Shown in pieces: positions 8,448-18,108 of a DNA stretch of 64,000 nucleotides. Under the pieces are notes generated by a model, which was given only the letters and a program-made list of their open reading frames with translations, did not search any database and was not told the DNA's origin. Origin of the DNA: JAPORK01 sp026710285 (lineage in GTDB: Bacteria > Pseudomonadota > Gammaproteobacteria > Pseudomonadales > Endozoicomonadaceae). The translations under genes were made by a program, and so were the position numbers. Every line of letters starts with the position of its first letter. Within the stretch, counting starts at the first letter, position 1. The stretch covers positions 3,906,001-3,970,000 of the forward strand of contig OZ241746.1 of assembly GCA_965201045.1 (NCBI GenBank), read 5' to 3'.

Positions 8448-9458
8448 CTATAAAATATGTTTGTGCAATTTTTTTGATTTTCTTTCCAGGTAATGTGTTG
8501 AATTGATACGTCGTATAGTGCGTGATTTACCACGAATGAGTAGTGTTTCTGTGGTTGCCATCATCCCTTTACGTACCACACCCTCTAATAAATCTCCCTT
8601 GGTAATACCTGTTGCTGAAAACAGTACATTATCTGTTTTGACTAACTCCGGCAACGGAAATATTTTACCAGGTGTTACGCCCATTTCAGCACAGCGACTC
8701 TGCTCTTTGTCAGCCGCTTTGCGGTTTTCTGGCGTGTCACCTTTAGCCTCTGTACGCAGCATTAGCCGTCCATGCAAATCGCCTCTTAAAGCACGGATAA
8801 CAGCTGCTGAAATAACACCTTCCGGTGCGCCACCAATACAATACATTACATCCACTTCACTCTCTGGAATACAGGTTAAAACTGAAGCAGCTACATCACC
8901 ATCAGGAAGCGCAAACACTTTAATTCCGGCAGACTGCATTTGTCTGATCATCTCACTATGGCGGGGTTTTGCAAGCGTCACGACAGTTAATTTATTCAGT
9001 GATTTATCCAGTTCTTTTGCGATGGCTTTCAAATTATCAAGTAGTGGGAGATTAAGATCAATAACCCCTTTTGCCTGAGGACCCACAGCTAATTTTTCCA
9101 TATACATGTCAGGCGCTTTTAATAAACCGCCTTTTTCAGATACCGCAATGACTGAAACTGCGTTGTTTTGTCCCATGGCTGTCATGCGTGTACCGTCAAT
9201 AGGATCAACAGCAATATCAACTTCAGCCCCCTGTCCTGAACCCACTTTTTCTCCTATATACAGCATGGGTGCTTCATCTATTTCTCCCTCGCCAATGACA
9301 ATTTCTCCTCTGAAATTAACCTCATTCATCACTGCTCGCATGGTTTCTACCGCAGCTTCATCTGCTCTGTTTTTATCACCACGCCCCAACCAGTTATACG
9401 CTGCCAGTGCGGCAGCTTCTGTCATGCGGGATATTTCAAGTGCCAGTTCATGCTTCAT
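8448..9458 (-). CDS. glpX: Fructose-1,6-bisphosphatase class II
   Basis: Hydrolyses fructose-1,6-bisphosphate to fructose-6-phosphate, the gluconeogenic step, in the cytoplasm. 336 residues, the normal GlpX length. Metal- and substrate-binding motifs are intact: IGEGEIDEAPM at 55-65 and VDPIDGT at 84-90, then GGAPEGVISAAVIRAL further on. ATG at 9458 aligns with the family start; upstream the minus strand reads GAGTTAAAGCAAA as a weak ribosome site. It stands alone between the rng cluster and mscS, without glpF or glpK nearby, so an independent promoter in the 9459-9738 spacer is likely. No sign of decay. Confidence 0.93.
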   Translation of the reverse strand: MKHELALEISRMTEAAALAAYNWLGRGDKNRADEAAVETMRAVMNEVNFRGEIVIGEGEIDEAPMLYIGEKVGSGQGAEVDIAVDPIDGTRMTAMGQNNAVSVIAVSEKGGLLKAPDMYMEKLAVGPQAKGVIDLNLPLLDNLKAIAKELDKSLNKLTVVTLAKPRHSEMIRQMQSAGIKVFALPDGDVAASVLTCIPESEVDVMYCIGGAPEGVISAAVIRALRGDLHGRLMLRTEAKGDTPENRKAADKEQSRCAEMGVTPGKIFPLPELVKTDNVLFSATGITKGDLLEGVVRKGMMATTETLLIRGKSRTIRRINSTHYLERKSKKLHKHIL

Positions 9459-9630
9459 TTTGCTTTAACTCTGTATCTGCTTGTTAATTTGCAAGGTATA
9501 ATGATAAGTTGTATTCATGTTGTATCACAAACATTATAAAAAACACAGACTCATTTAAAAATTTATTGGCTGATCAGAAAAAAATATCAGCATGTTATAC
9601 ACAGAAAATCGTTAAAAAAGTTTAATTAAG

Positions 9631-9680
9631 GTCTGTTGATGTTTTGTGAAAGCGTAATATGACAAGACATCAACAGAAAC
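9631..9680. repeat. Palindromic repeat tctgttgatgt family, copy 1
   Basis: gtctgttgatgttttgt at 9631-9647 pairs with acaagacatcaacagaaac at 9662-9680. A longer, less compact relative lies at 62170-62236 with the same outer arms and the same inner words (tttgtgaaagc, aatatga). It lies just past the end of rng, so it could act as a transcription end, but it has no T-run. Confidence 0.6.
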
Positions 9681-9738
9681 TAATCGCTGCCTGTGATAAA
9701 ACATAAAATTTATTATTTGGTGTTGATGATTGCTGCTG

Positions 9739-11214
9739 TCAGACGAGTATAATATCAAATTGTTCCTGAGAATAATTGGGTTCTACCTGAAACTTAATCG
9801 TTTTTTTAGTGAGTGATTCTACTTCTGCAACATGTACTGACTCTTCTTCAAGCAAACGGTCAAGCACTGATTCTGAGGCAAGCACCATATAAGTATCATT
9901 ATCATACATCGTTGATTCCCTGATGATTTCTCTAAATATTTCATAACAAACGGTTTCAGGTGTTTTTAATGTTCTTCTTCCATGACAGGTTACACAAGGT
10001 TCGCAGAGTATATTTTCTAAAGATTCTCGGGTTCGTTTGCGCGCCATTTCCACCAGACCTAAAGCAGAAACGCCACTAATTTTGGTTTTTGCATAATCAG
10101 ATTCCAGCCTTTTTACCAGATTGCGTAACACTTGTCGCTGGTGTTCTTCATCTTCCATATCGATAAAATCAAGAATAATAATACCACCAAGGTTACGTAA
10201 CCGTAGCTGACGGGCAATGGCTGATGTGGCTTCCATGTTGGTTTTGAAGGTGGTTTCTTCCAGATTGCGGTGACCAATAAAAGCACCTGTGTTTACATCA
10301 ATTGTCGTCATGGCTTCAGTCTGATCAATAATAAGATAGCCTCCTGACTTTAAAAAAACTTTCCTTTGTAGCGCACGATCAATTTCATCTTCAACAGAAT
10401 ACAAGTCAAACAGCGGGCATTTGCCGGTGTAAAGCGTAATTTTACCATCTAGATGAGGCACAAACTCGTGGACAAACTGACAGGCTTTTTGGTGGGTATC
10501 CTGATCATCAATATAAATTTTTTCTACGCTGGAAGAGGTAAGGTCACGGATTGTACGTAATGACAGCGGAAGGTCTTCATAAACACAGCAAGGTGCTTTA
10601 CAAGACTTTAGTTGTTCTTCAATACTTTGCCATAAGCGTAATAAAAAATGCATATCTGATTCCAGTGCTTCTTCATCGGCTGAATCAGCTGCTGTGCGTA
10701 AAATAAATCCTCTTTTTTGCGCGAGATCATTTTTGTCAAGAATTTTTTCTGTCAGCTGTTTTAGCCGTTCCCGTTCTTCCATGTCTTCTATACGTAATGA
10801 AACACCAATGTTGTTTGATTCCGGCATAAGAACCAGATAACGCGCAGGAATTGATACATAAGTTGTTAGTCGTGCACCTTTGCTTCCAAGTGGATCTTTG
10901 GTAACCTGAACAATGAGTGTTTGTCCTTCATAGAGAAGCTCTACAATACTACGTTCTTTATTATTATCTTTATTGCCGTTATGTTTTTTATCAATAACAT
11001 CATTCACATGAATAAATGCAGTACGCTCAAGACCAAGATCAATAAAAGCTGCCTGCATGCCGGGCATTACTTTACTGACTCTGCCTTTATAAATATTTCC
11101 AACGATACCGCGTTTGTTAGCACGTTCAATGTAGATCTCCTGCAGTAATCCATTTTCAATCAGAGCAACACGTGTTTCCATCGAGGTTACGTTGACTAAA
11201 ATTTCTTCACTCAT
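9739..11214 (-). CDS. rng: Ribonuclease G
   Basis: Endoribonuclease that matures the 5' end of 16S rRNA and takes part in mRNA decay. 491 residues, matching RNase G rather than the much longer RNase E. An S1 RNA-binding domain covers roughly residues 35-105 (GNIYKGRVSKVMPGMQAAFID). The catalytic Asp pair is visible in TTIDVNTGAFIG and IILDFIDMED, and the zinc-link cysteines in CEPCVTCHG. It lies 280 bp downstream of mreD on the same strand, as in many gammaproteobacteria, but the maf gene usually found between them is absent. Its loss would affect 16S maturation; here the gene is intact. Confidence 0.94.
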   Translation of the reverse strand: MSEEILVNVTSMETRVALIENGLLQEIYIERANKRGIVGNIYKGRVSKVMPGMQAAFIDLGLERTAFIHVNDVIDKKHNGNKDNNKERSIVELLYEGQTLIVQVTKDPLGSKGARLTTYVSIPARYLVLMPESNNIGVSLRIEDMEERERLKQLTEKILDKNDLAQKRGFILRTAADSADEEALESDMHFLLRLWQSIEEQLKSCKAPCCVYEDLPLSLRTIRDLTSSSVEKIYIDDQDTHQKACQFVHEFVPHLDGKITLYTGKCPLFDLYSVEDEIDRALQRKVFLKSGGYLIIDQTEAMTTIDVNTGAFIGHRNLEETTFKTNMEATSAIARQLRLRNLGGIIILDFIDMEDEEHQRQVLRNLVKRLESDYAKTKISGVSALGLVEMARKRTRESLENILCEPCVTCHGRRTLKTPETVCYEIFREIIRESTMYDNDTYMVLASESVLDRLLEEESVHVAEVESLTKKTIKFQVEPNYSQEQFDIILV

Positions 11215-11493
11215 AATCAGTTTTTGTCCTGTACAAAAGTGGTAATAAAATTTTTCATAGTATTATATCCATTTAGTAAAAGAACAAACATTATGTAGCG
11301 AAATTTTTGCAATAAAGCGATGTACTATCTGCTTCTATTGCTTTAGTGTGTTTTAAAAGTATTTAAACTACTGCCATTATAAACATCTCTTAACTATGAA
11401 TCCAGCCATAAAATGATCAAAACAGAGAATAACCGACGGTGCTGTGGTTTTTTGTATCAAAATATAAAGCAAATGTCTTTTGTTGTACCCACA

Positions 11494-11991
11494 TTATTGT
11501 GAAGTAAATGATTTTGTTGAGTAGATACAGCAGAACTTATCTAATATGAAAAAAACCACAGGCCAGATAATGATGCTGGTGCCAATGGGAATAAAATAGA
11601 AAAAATTAAAGTGAATTTTCTCAGTAATAATACCTACCCACAGGTAAGTCAGCTGAAATATAATGATGGCGTACATTACAAACAGACACTGCTCCGGAAA
11701 TTTTACCCGATATATGCGATTGTGCATACAGGCAATTAACAGTGATGATAATAATAAAGCAAGTGCTTGCTGTCCCGGTGCTGAACCGGTTAGTATATCC
11801 ATAAACAGACCAATACTCCAGGCTGTAAACAAACCAACTTTTTCGGGTGCCATAATCATCCAGAAAATTACAAAGAGTAAAGACCATAAAGGTCTTGCAT
11901 ATTCAAGCAGTGCAGGAATCGGAATAATCGACAGTACTATTGCAGGAATGAATGAGAGCCAAATAAGCCATGAAGAAATTTCTGGTCGCAT
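11494..11991 (-). CDS. mreD: Rod-shape-determining protein MreD
   Basis: Inner-membrane component of the elongasome that directs lateral cell-wall synthesis with MreC, MreB, RodA and PBP2. 165 residues with about five or six membrane segments, beginning RPEISSWLIWLSFIPAIVLS, as is usual for MreD (E. coli 162). Its ATG at 11991 lies 3 nt from the mreC stop at 11995, so the two are translationally coupled. Sequence conservation in this family is low; the assignment rests on size, hydrophobic pattern and position after mreC and before rng. Confidence 0.88.
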   Translation of the reverse strand: MRPEISSWLIWLSFIPAIVLSIIPIPALLEYARPLWSLLFVIFWMIMAPEKVGLFTAWSIGLFMDILTGSAPGQQALALLLSSLLIACMHNRIYRVKFPEQCLFVMYAIIIFQLTYLWVGIITEKIHFNFFYFIPIGTSIIIWPVVFFILDKFCCIYSTKSFTSQ

Positions 11992-11994
11992 AAA

Positions 11995-12864
11995 TTATGA
12001 ACCTGTCTCGTGGTCAGAAGAAGCCTTTTTGTTCATGGCAGGAAACAACAGCAATAACAGTCTGCTATAAGCTGTTTTTGCCAGTGGCTCTGCCTGGATG
12101 TTTAAAAATCCATGCGCTGGCAGACGATCTATCATTGTCACTTTGGCCACAGGGTAATTTGCCGGAAATCGCCCGCCCAATCCTGAACTCACCAGCAAAT
12201 CTCCGACTTTAATATCAGTTGTATCAGGAATATTTAATAATATCAGCAGATTATCAATGTAATTACCTGCTGCGATGGTCTGATAACCTGTTCTACTCAC
12301 TTCAACCGGAATTCTGCTATTGCTGTCAGTAAGTAACAATACCCTGGCGGAGAAGTAACTGGTATTTATTATTTGTCCAATAATACCTGACGCATCTAAT
12401 ACAGGCTGCCCTATAAATACACCATCTTTTAATCCTCTATTAATAGTAATTTCTTTTATCTGCGGATCAGGGCTGATGCCAGTTACGCTGCCTATTTTTA
12501 CAACACCGGGTAACTCTTTTGATGCATGCAGAAGTGTTTTAAGCTTTTCGTTTTCAGTTGATAACTGAGTAATTTGTTGTAGACGATATTGTAATAACAA
12601 ATAATCATCTTTGAGTTGTCTGTTTTCGTTCAGCAGATTTGTTCGGGCAGTAAAATGTTTTTCTACAAAAAACTTTATTTGTTTGGGTGAATCAGCCAGC
12701 CACTGGAATGGTACTGTCAGTGTGAGTAACCAAGGTTTTGTTCTGATGAAATTGTCATGATGGCTGTTAATAAATATGATTACTAATGATAAAAGAAGAA
12801 GTAAAATAAATTTACTCCAAAAAATCTGACTATATTCTTTTTTTTGAAATATTGAATTAATCAT
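11995..12864 (-). CDS. mreC: Cell-shape-determining protein MreC
   Basis: Bitopic periplasmic scaffold of the elongasome. 289 residues: one N-terminal membrane anchor at about 17-33 (SKFILLLLLSLVIIFI), a coiled coil at about 75-110 (NENRQLKDDYLLLQYRLQQI), then a double beta-barrel region with GSVTGISPDPQIKEITINRG, SRIPVEVSRTGYQ and GDLLVSSGLGGRFP, typical of MreC. It is the first gene of a mreC-mreD unit. mreB, which normally precedes it, is not upstream within at least 370 bp; the next gene is a HAD phosphatase on the same strand. Either mreB has moved or a rod-shape gene has been lost. Confidence 0.92.
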   Translation of the reverse strand: MINSIFQKKEYSQIFWSKFILLLLLSLVIIFINSHHDNFIRTKPWLLTLTVPFQWLADSPKQIKFFVEKHFTARTNLLNENRQLKDDYLLLQYRLQQITQLSTENEKLKTLLHASKELPGVVKIGSVTGISPDPQIKEITINRGLKDGVFIGQPVLDASGIIGQIINTSYFSARVLLLTDSNSRIPVEVSRTGYQTIAAGNYIDNLLILLNIPDTTDIKVGDLLVSSGLGGRFPANYPVAKVTMIDRLPAHGFLNIQAEPLAKTAYSRLLLLLFPAMNKKASSDHETGS

Positions 12865-13243
12865 AAATTGCTCTTAGTGTTTAATACACAGACAATATTA
12901 TAATGCGGTATAAGAACTGTGCTTTGTAATGGTTTATTTCATTGTAAGAAGTGTACATATCTGAGCTATCCCGTTATAAATTAAACGTTCAAATTAATAC
13001 GTTAAAAAGGATCTGCCTGTGCAAAAGGTTCCCAAAATATCCAATCAATAATTTTATGATTATTAATCATTTTACCTAAACTTCTTATCAGAGCGTAACT
13101 ATTTTTAATGATTTGTTAATTTTTTATGATTGTAATCCATGACTGAAGACTTCCATTTTTTTTTTAACAACAAGCTTTACAGTTTATTCAGACTACCCAA
13201 AAATGATCTCCCTCCCCCGGGTAGTCATGTTCTCTAACTGCTA
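12865..13243. other. Spacer upstream of mreC, no mreB remnant visible
   Basis: About 380 bp. A GC-richer patch with complementary arms gactaccc (13188-13195) and gggtagtc (13219-13226) lies just past the end of the HAD gene and may terminate it, although there is no T-run. No fragment of MreB (no DLGTAN-type motif) can be read on either strand. Confidence 0.45.
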
Positions 13244-13933
13244 TCAATGGTTGCTGTTTGTTAAAACTGGCTCAATAATTTGGGTCAGGATTTGGTGCAG
13301 ATTACTGTAAATACCCCATGCCCTCGCTTTAACTTCATTGCTCAGGGGAGATATACCAGGAACGATAACCGTATGACAACCTGCTTGTATTGCTGCTGTG
13401 GCTCCGTTATTTGAATCCTCAATGACTAAGGTCTGTTCAGGTGCAAGATTTAGCTGCTGACAGGCAAGAATATAAGGAGCCGGATTAGGTTTATGTTGCG
13501 TTACATCTTCAAAAGCAACGGTTATATCAAACATGTTGGCAAAAGTCGTCCCCGTAAAATATTCAGCAATATTTTTTTTACCGGAAGAAGTAACTAAAGC
13601 TGTTGCTATTGAGTGATTTTGCAGCAGTGTAAGTAGCTCATGTGCACCTGGCTGCATGGGGAAGCCCAACGCTCGTTTCAGCTGATCCTGCACACAAACA
13701 AGCTGTTTAAAAAAGGTTTCGGAGTTAGTCTTTGCTGGTAATAATGCTTTAACTCTTTCAAGGCATATGGTAAATGGTATACCCACAAACTGCTGATAGT
13801 CTTCATCACTGATATCAAACCCAAGATTCTGTGCTGCTTGTTGCCAGCTCATTTTATAAAGTGATTCTGTATCGATGAGGGTACCATCCATGTCCAGGAT
13901 AATAGCTTTTATTTCAGGAAGTGTTTCAGACAT
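13244..13933 (-). CDS. HAD-superfamily hydrolase, phosphoglycolate-phosphatase-like
   Basis: 229-residue cytoplasmic phosphatase of HAD subfamily IA. Motif I is LDMDGTLIDTES at about 13-24, with the nucleophile and acid Asp. Motif II (VTSSGKK) comes after a helical cap that begins at residue 25, motif III is the KPNP lysine (HKPNPAPYILAC) and motif IV is VIEDSNNGATAA. The order and cap resemble beta-phosphoglucomutase, 2-deoxyglucose-6-phosphatase and phosphoglycolate phosphatase-like enzymes, so the substrate cannot be stated. It does not share an obvious operon with mreCD, being separated by 380 bp. Confidence 0.88.
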   Translation of the reverse strand: MSETLPEIKAIILDMDGTLIDTESLYKMSWQQAAQNLGFDISDEDYQQFVGIPFTICLERVKALLPAKTNSETFFKQLVCVQDQLKRALGFPMQPGAHELLTLLQNHSIATALVTSSGKKNIAEYFTGTTFANMFDITVAFEDVTQHKPNPAPYILACQQLNLAPEQTLVIEDSNNGATAAIQAGCHTVIVPGISPLSNEVKARAWGIYSNLHQILTQIIEPVLTNSNH

Positions 13934-14258
13934 AATTACTCTTTGTAAAATCCTGTTAATTGAATGATGACTATTTTATTGCAGAAACGAACATTTGCTG
14001 TTTTATGACGCGATCTGTTCTTAAAGCCAGTTGTTGTTATGCAATGTGTAAAAATATAGCATTGCTTTTTATAACATGAAACAGGATGAAAAGCCAAATT
14101 CAACAGAGATCCCTGTTGAGCTGTTTAATTTTAAAATTTCGGGTAGCGGGTTTATTAATTAGCGATTGATCAAAACAGGAAGACGATTGACTTGAGAATA
14201 CTGTAACCTTTGCTAAGCTGCTCTGTTTTAATAACTGTCAATATATACAGGAGAGCAA
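13934..14258. other. Divergent promoter spacer, HAD gene / comM
   Basis: 325 bp between two divergently transcribed genes, so it must carry both promoters. I see AGGAGAG at 14249-14255, the ribosome site of comM, but no confident -35/-10 boxes and no conserved RNA structure. Confidence 0.5.
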
Positions 14259-15767
14259 ATGTCACTGGCTGTTGTTTATACCCGGGCTTGTCTGGGAATA
14301 GAAGCGCCTGAAGTCACTGTTGAAGTGCATTTATCGGGTGGATTGCCCGCATTAAACATTGTAGGGCTTCCTGAAACAGCTGTAAAAGAGAGTAAGGACA
14401 GAGTCCGTAGTGCGCTTATTAATGCCGGCTTTGACTTTCCTGTACGCAGAATTACCGTTAATCTTGCTCCTGCTGATTTACCCAAAGAAGGAGGACGCTT
14501 TGATCTGCCTATTGCACTCGGTATCTTAGAAGCTTCAGGACAATTACCAAAAAATGCTTTGTTAAACAGTGAATTTTTAGGTGAACTTTCATTAACCGGT
14601 GGTTTGAGAAAAGTCAGAGGTGTGCTACCCGCTATAATGGCAGCAAAACGTGCAGGTCGTGCTTTATTTCTTCCAGGCAGCAACATACACGAGGTACTGC
14701 TGTGCAAAAATAGTGAACTCTTTGCCGTTAATTCATTACTGGAAGTTACAGCACATTTATTGGGCAGTAAAAAGCTTGAGACAATACCTTATCAGCCTTT
14801 TAAAGATAAAGTAGTACAACAGCGCGATTTATCAGAAGTTTATGGGCAATTTAAAGCCCGTAGAGCTTTAGAAGTAACCGCAGCAGGAGGGCACGGCATG
14901 TTAATGTTTGGACCACCTGGCACCGGAAAAACATTATTAGCTGAATGCCTTCCTGGTATTCAGGCACCGCTATCTGAGAGTGAACGCTTGGAAATCGCTT
15001 CTGTTTATTCGCTGGTTACTGATATTACTCCACAGCATTTATACTGTCGACCCTTTCGGTCTCCTCATCATACAGCCTCTGGTGTTGCTATGGTTGGAGG
15101 GGGTAGTATTCCCAAACCCGGTGAAATAACCCTAGCACATCAGGGGGTACTGTTTTTAGATGAACTGCCTGAATTTGACCGCAAAGTGTTAGAAGTTTTA
15201 AGACAACCGATGGAAAATGGTAAAGTTACGATTTCAAGAGCAGCCAGACAAATCACTTTTCCTTCGCAGTTTCAGTTGATTGCTGCGATGAATCCATGTC
15301 CCTGTGGTTATTATGGAGATAAAATAAAATCTTGTCAGTGTACACCTTTGCAGGTACAACGTTATCAGCAAAAGATTTCCGGTCCGTTACTGGACCGCAT
15401 CGATATGCATGTACAGTTATCAAGATTACCAGCAGTAGAAATACTTAACAAAAAATCATCTGCTGAACCATCCGAACAGGTAAAAAAAAGAGTTAAAGCC
15501 GCTGTTGAATTGCAAAGAAACAGACAATCTGTACTCAACGCTAAACTAAAGGCAAGTCATTTTAATCAGTACATTCCTTTGAGCGCAGAAGGTAAAAAAA
15601 TCATGAATACTGCAATAGACAAGCTTTCTCTTTCCGTCAGAGTAGTGCATCGTGTGTTAAGAGTAGCCAGAACTATTGCAGATCTTGATGCAACAGATGT
15701 TGTAAATGGCAGTCATCTCAGTGAAGCACTCAGTTTCAGGTTACCTGATATTGATGTAAACAGTTGA
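14259..15767 (+). CDS. comM: YifB/ComM-type Mg-chelatase-like AAA+ ATPase
   Basis: Hexameric helicase-like ATPase; in naturally competent bacteria ComM promotes branch migration during integration of transforming DNA. 502 residues, full length. The N-terminal Lon-protease-like fold holds GLPETAVKESKDRVRSAL and RFDLPIALGILEASGQL; Walker A is MFGPPGTGKT at about 218-227, Walker B is GVLFLDELPEF, followed by the MNPCPCGYYGD zinc-binding-like cysteine cluster and the LLDRIDMHV sensor region. AGGAGAG lies 3 nt before ATG 14259. No competence genes are adjacent, as is usual for this gene. Confidence 0.93.
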   Translation: MSLAVVYTRACLGIEAPEVTVEVHLSGGLPALNIVGLPETAVKESKDRVRSALINAGFDFPVRRITVNLAPADLPKEGGRFDLPIALGILEASGQLPKNALLNSEFLGELSLTGGLRKVRGVLPAIMAAKRAGRALFLPGSNIHEVLLCKNSELFAVNSLLEVTAHLLGSKKLETIPYQPFKDKVVQQRDLSEVYGQFKARRALEVTAAGGHGMLMFGPPGTGKTLLAECLPGIQAPLSESERLEIASVYSLVTDITPQHLYCRPFRSPHHTASGVAMVGGGSIPKPGEITLAHQGVLFLDELPEFDRKVLEVLRQPMENGKVTISRAARQITFPSQFQLIAAMNPCPCGYYGDKIKSCQCTPLQVQRYQQKISGPLLDRIDMHVQLSRLPAVEILNKKSSAEPSEQVKKRVKAAVELQRNRQSVLNAKLKASHFNQYIPLSAEGKKIMNTAIDKLSLSVRVVHRVLRVARTIADLDATDVVNGSHLSEALSFRLPDIDVNS

Positions 15768-15848
15768 ATTTAAAACATTAATATCATAAAAAATGGTATT
15801 TCGCCATATCAGTTATATCGTGTACAGACACTGAGATATGATTCAGAG

Positions 15849-15995
15849 CCTGTTCATAATCTTTTATAAAAAGTAAAAATGATGTGATATGATACTGTTT
15901 TTTATTTTTCAGGATGCAGAGTGGACTACGCAACAAAAAAACTGGAAAACAGTGCTTTATCGACATTTACAACCCGTGCAAAGATTATGAACAGG
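15849..15995. repeat. MITE-like element, copy 2
   Basis: 147 bp with perfect 15-bp terminal inverted repeats, cctgttcataatctt at 15849-15863 and aagattatgaacagg at 15981-15995. The interior (caggatgcagagtgg, acgcaacaaaaaaactg, aaaacagtgctttat) is shared with the copy at 8283-8438. It lies in the 508-bp gene-free stretch between comM and the repeat protein; the rest of that stretch (to 16275) is AT-rich with nothing recognisable. Confidence 0.75.
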
Positions 15996-16275
15996 TTCCT
16001 GGTTAAACTAGTGGTCACAATAGATGCTTTACTCAATAATCTTACCTTTGTTAAACTAATAAATAGTTCAGGCAATTTTTTCAGATTGTTTATTACAAAA
16101 AATGATTTTTATATACATATAAACTAAAACATTTCATTATCGCTTATTAATCAATGTCTTTAACTTTTTTACAAGCCTGAGTATTGACCTCAGCATTAAA
16201 TATCTGATTAGTAAAAAATCTTTTCTATATACGGGATAAAAAAGTGCTTGCATGGTTAATTGAGCTTAAATCAGA

Positions 16276-17877
16276 ATGAAAGTTATCATGAGCTTAAAGA
16301 AAGTATCGTCAGCTCCCGGAACACAACAAACTACCAAGTTATCATCCACTCAGGAAAAATACAGGCAGCTTGAAAAAATGTTGCTGCAAGCAGCAGTTCT
16401 GGATAAAAATAGCCAAAATAAAAAATTATCCCCGAAGGATATAGCTCAATTACAGAAAAAATTCCATTCATTCAGGTTAAATGCGCAACAGATATTCAAT
16501 GATTTTAATAATATAGTTTCAAAGCGCCAGGGTCAGTCTGAAATTAGTCATCAGGGGCAAAATGTCTCTGATAAATCAGCGGATACTACCAAGTCATCAT
16601 CCGCTCAAGAAAAATACAGTCAGCTTGAAAAAATGTTGCTGCAAGCAGCAGTTCTGTATGAAAATAGCCAAAATAAAAAATTATCCCCGAAGGATCTATC
16701 TCAATTACAGAAAAAACTCCATTCATTAAGGTCAAATTTGCAACAAACATTGAATAAGTTGGATAGTATAACTTCAAAGCACCAGAGTCAGTCTGAAATT
16801 AGTCATCAGAGGAAAAATGTCTCTGGTAAATCATCAAAACCTCAAACACAGGTTGCTAACGATTCTATTCGTAAAGCGCATACCCGACCAAATATCCCGG
16901 CACAGGATAAAAAATCGACAACAGCCGATCTTGAAACTCGTCTCTATAAACTTAAGAGTTTACCAACGAATTATGCTGAATTATCGTTTAGCGAGAAAGT
17001 TGATGCATTAGACGCTGTCCGACTATCGACACCACGGGAAATCGAAAACGTTCGTCGTGAGATGATAAGGCTGACTCCTAAGTTGGACAATATCACCCAG
17101 GCGGACACAAGAAAATTTAATCAACTGAAAAGTAAAGTAACAAGGGCTGAGTCACAAATCCGTGCAACACAAGGTGGAAAAGTGACAACAGCAAATCTTG
17201 AAGCGCGTCTTGATCAGTTAAAGGGTTTATTACCGAAGAATTACGCTAACTTATCGCTTAGGGGTAAAGTTAACGTATTAAATAATTTAAGTTTATCTAC
17301 AGTAAAGCAGGTCCAACTTGCTAAACAAGCAACCTGGAAGTTATATGTCGGAGTAAAGAACTCTGGAGATACGAAGCTGACAGCAGAATATAATAAGCTT
17401 CAACCTAAACTGACAAAACAGCTGGTAACGCTGGCAAAAGATCCGCAACAGGCAAAACAAATGAACTTTAAATTAATTCAACTCATAACAAGCAATGATT
17501 TTGCTACCAAAGAAATATGCAATATAGCCAGGAAAACCCAAACTTTGAATCAAAGTGGTACAACAAGCAAAACAACTAATCGAATTACTAATCCGAGGAC
17601 TAATCAAACGATTAATAGTACAATGACTAATCGAATTGTCCGCCTGTACAACATAAAAAAAGATGACGTCAGAAACGGAAAGTTGACCCCGTTGAGATTT
17701 ATTAAAATAAAGCAAGAGCTTACGAAGAAACTTTTTGCAGCTGTGAAAAATAACCCGCAAGAAGCCGAAGCAGTTAATAAACTTACCTTCCAGGAACTGG
17801 AAAATATTACAGGAAATGCAATCAGGGCTCGCAGACTAAAAAATGAGGCAGCCAAAAATACCAGGACATCCAAATAA
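16276..17877 (+). CDS. Coiled-coil repeat protein, effector-like, function unknown
   Basis: 533 residues, no signal peptide or membrane segment, very rich in Lys, Gln, Asn and Ser. Two near-identical modules of about 92 residues occur at roughly 24-105 and 114-195, each starting SSxQEKYxQLEKMLLQAAVL and containing NSQNKKLSPKD; the DNA of the two is also almost identical, so the duplication is recent. A second repeat pair follows (TTADLETRLYKLKSLP at about 217, TTANLEARLDQLKGLLPKNY at about 305), then a basic C-terminus. An in-frame ATG at 16288 is an alternative start. Helical, repeat-built cytosolic proteins of this type are common among secreted effectors of intracellular bacteria, but no family or secretion signal is identified. 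Confidence 0.8.
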   Translation: MKVIMSLKKVSSAPGTQQTTKLSSTQEKYRQLEKMLLQAAVLDKNSQNKKLSPKDIAQLQKKFHSFRLNAQQIFNDFNNIVSKRQGQSEISHQGQNVSDKSADTTKSSSAQEKYSQLEKMLLQAAVLYENSQNKKLSPKDLSQLQKKLHSLRSNLQQTLNKLDSITSKHQSQSEISHQRKNVSGKSSKPQTQVANDSIRKAHTRPNIPAQDKKSTTADLETRLYKLKSLPTNYAELSFSEKVDALDAVRLSTPREIENVRREMIRLTPKLDNITQADTRKFNQLKSKVTRAESQIRATQGGKVTTANLEARLDQLKGLLPKNYANLSLRGKVNVLNNLSLSTVKQVQLAKQATWKLYVGVKNSGDTKLTAEYNKLQPKLTKQLVTLAKDPQQAKQMNFKLIQLITSNDFATKEICNIARKTQTLNQSGTTSKTTNRITNPRTNQTINSTMTNRIVRLYNIKKDDVRNGKLTPLRFIKIKQELTKKLFAAVKNNPQEAEAVNKLTFQELENITGNAIRARRLKNEAAKNTRTSK

Positions 17878-18108
17878 TTTCCGCCAATATACGCAAAACA
17901 GATCAAAATCAGCATTTTTGAAGAATAAATTTTTTTATAATGCTTGTGAATCTCAGTGATTACGCTGAATAGCTTTTATATCAACAGGTCCTAGTACAAA
18001 AAATAGCTATAACGAACAGGATAATAAATTATCTTTTTTAGGTGGTAAAACACGGATTTATATTGTATTTTATTCAGTAACTTTGTGTCGTACTGAGAAA
18101 ATACTTGC

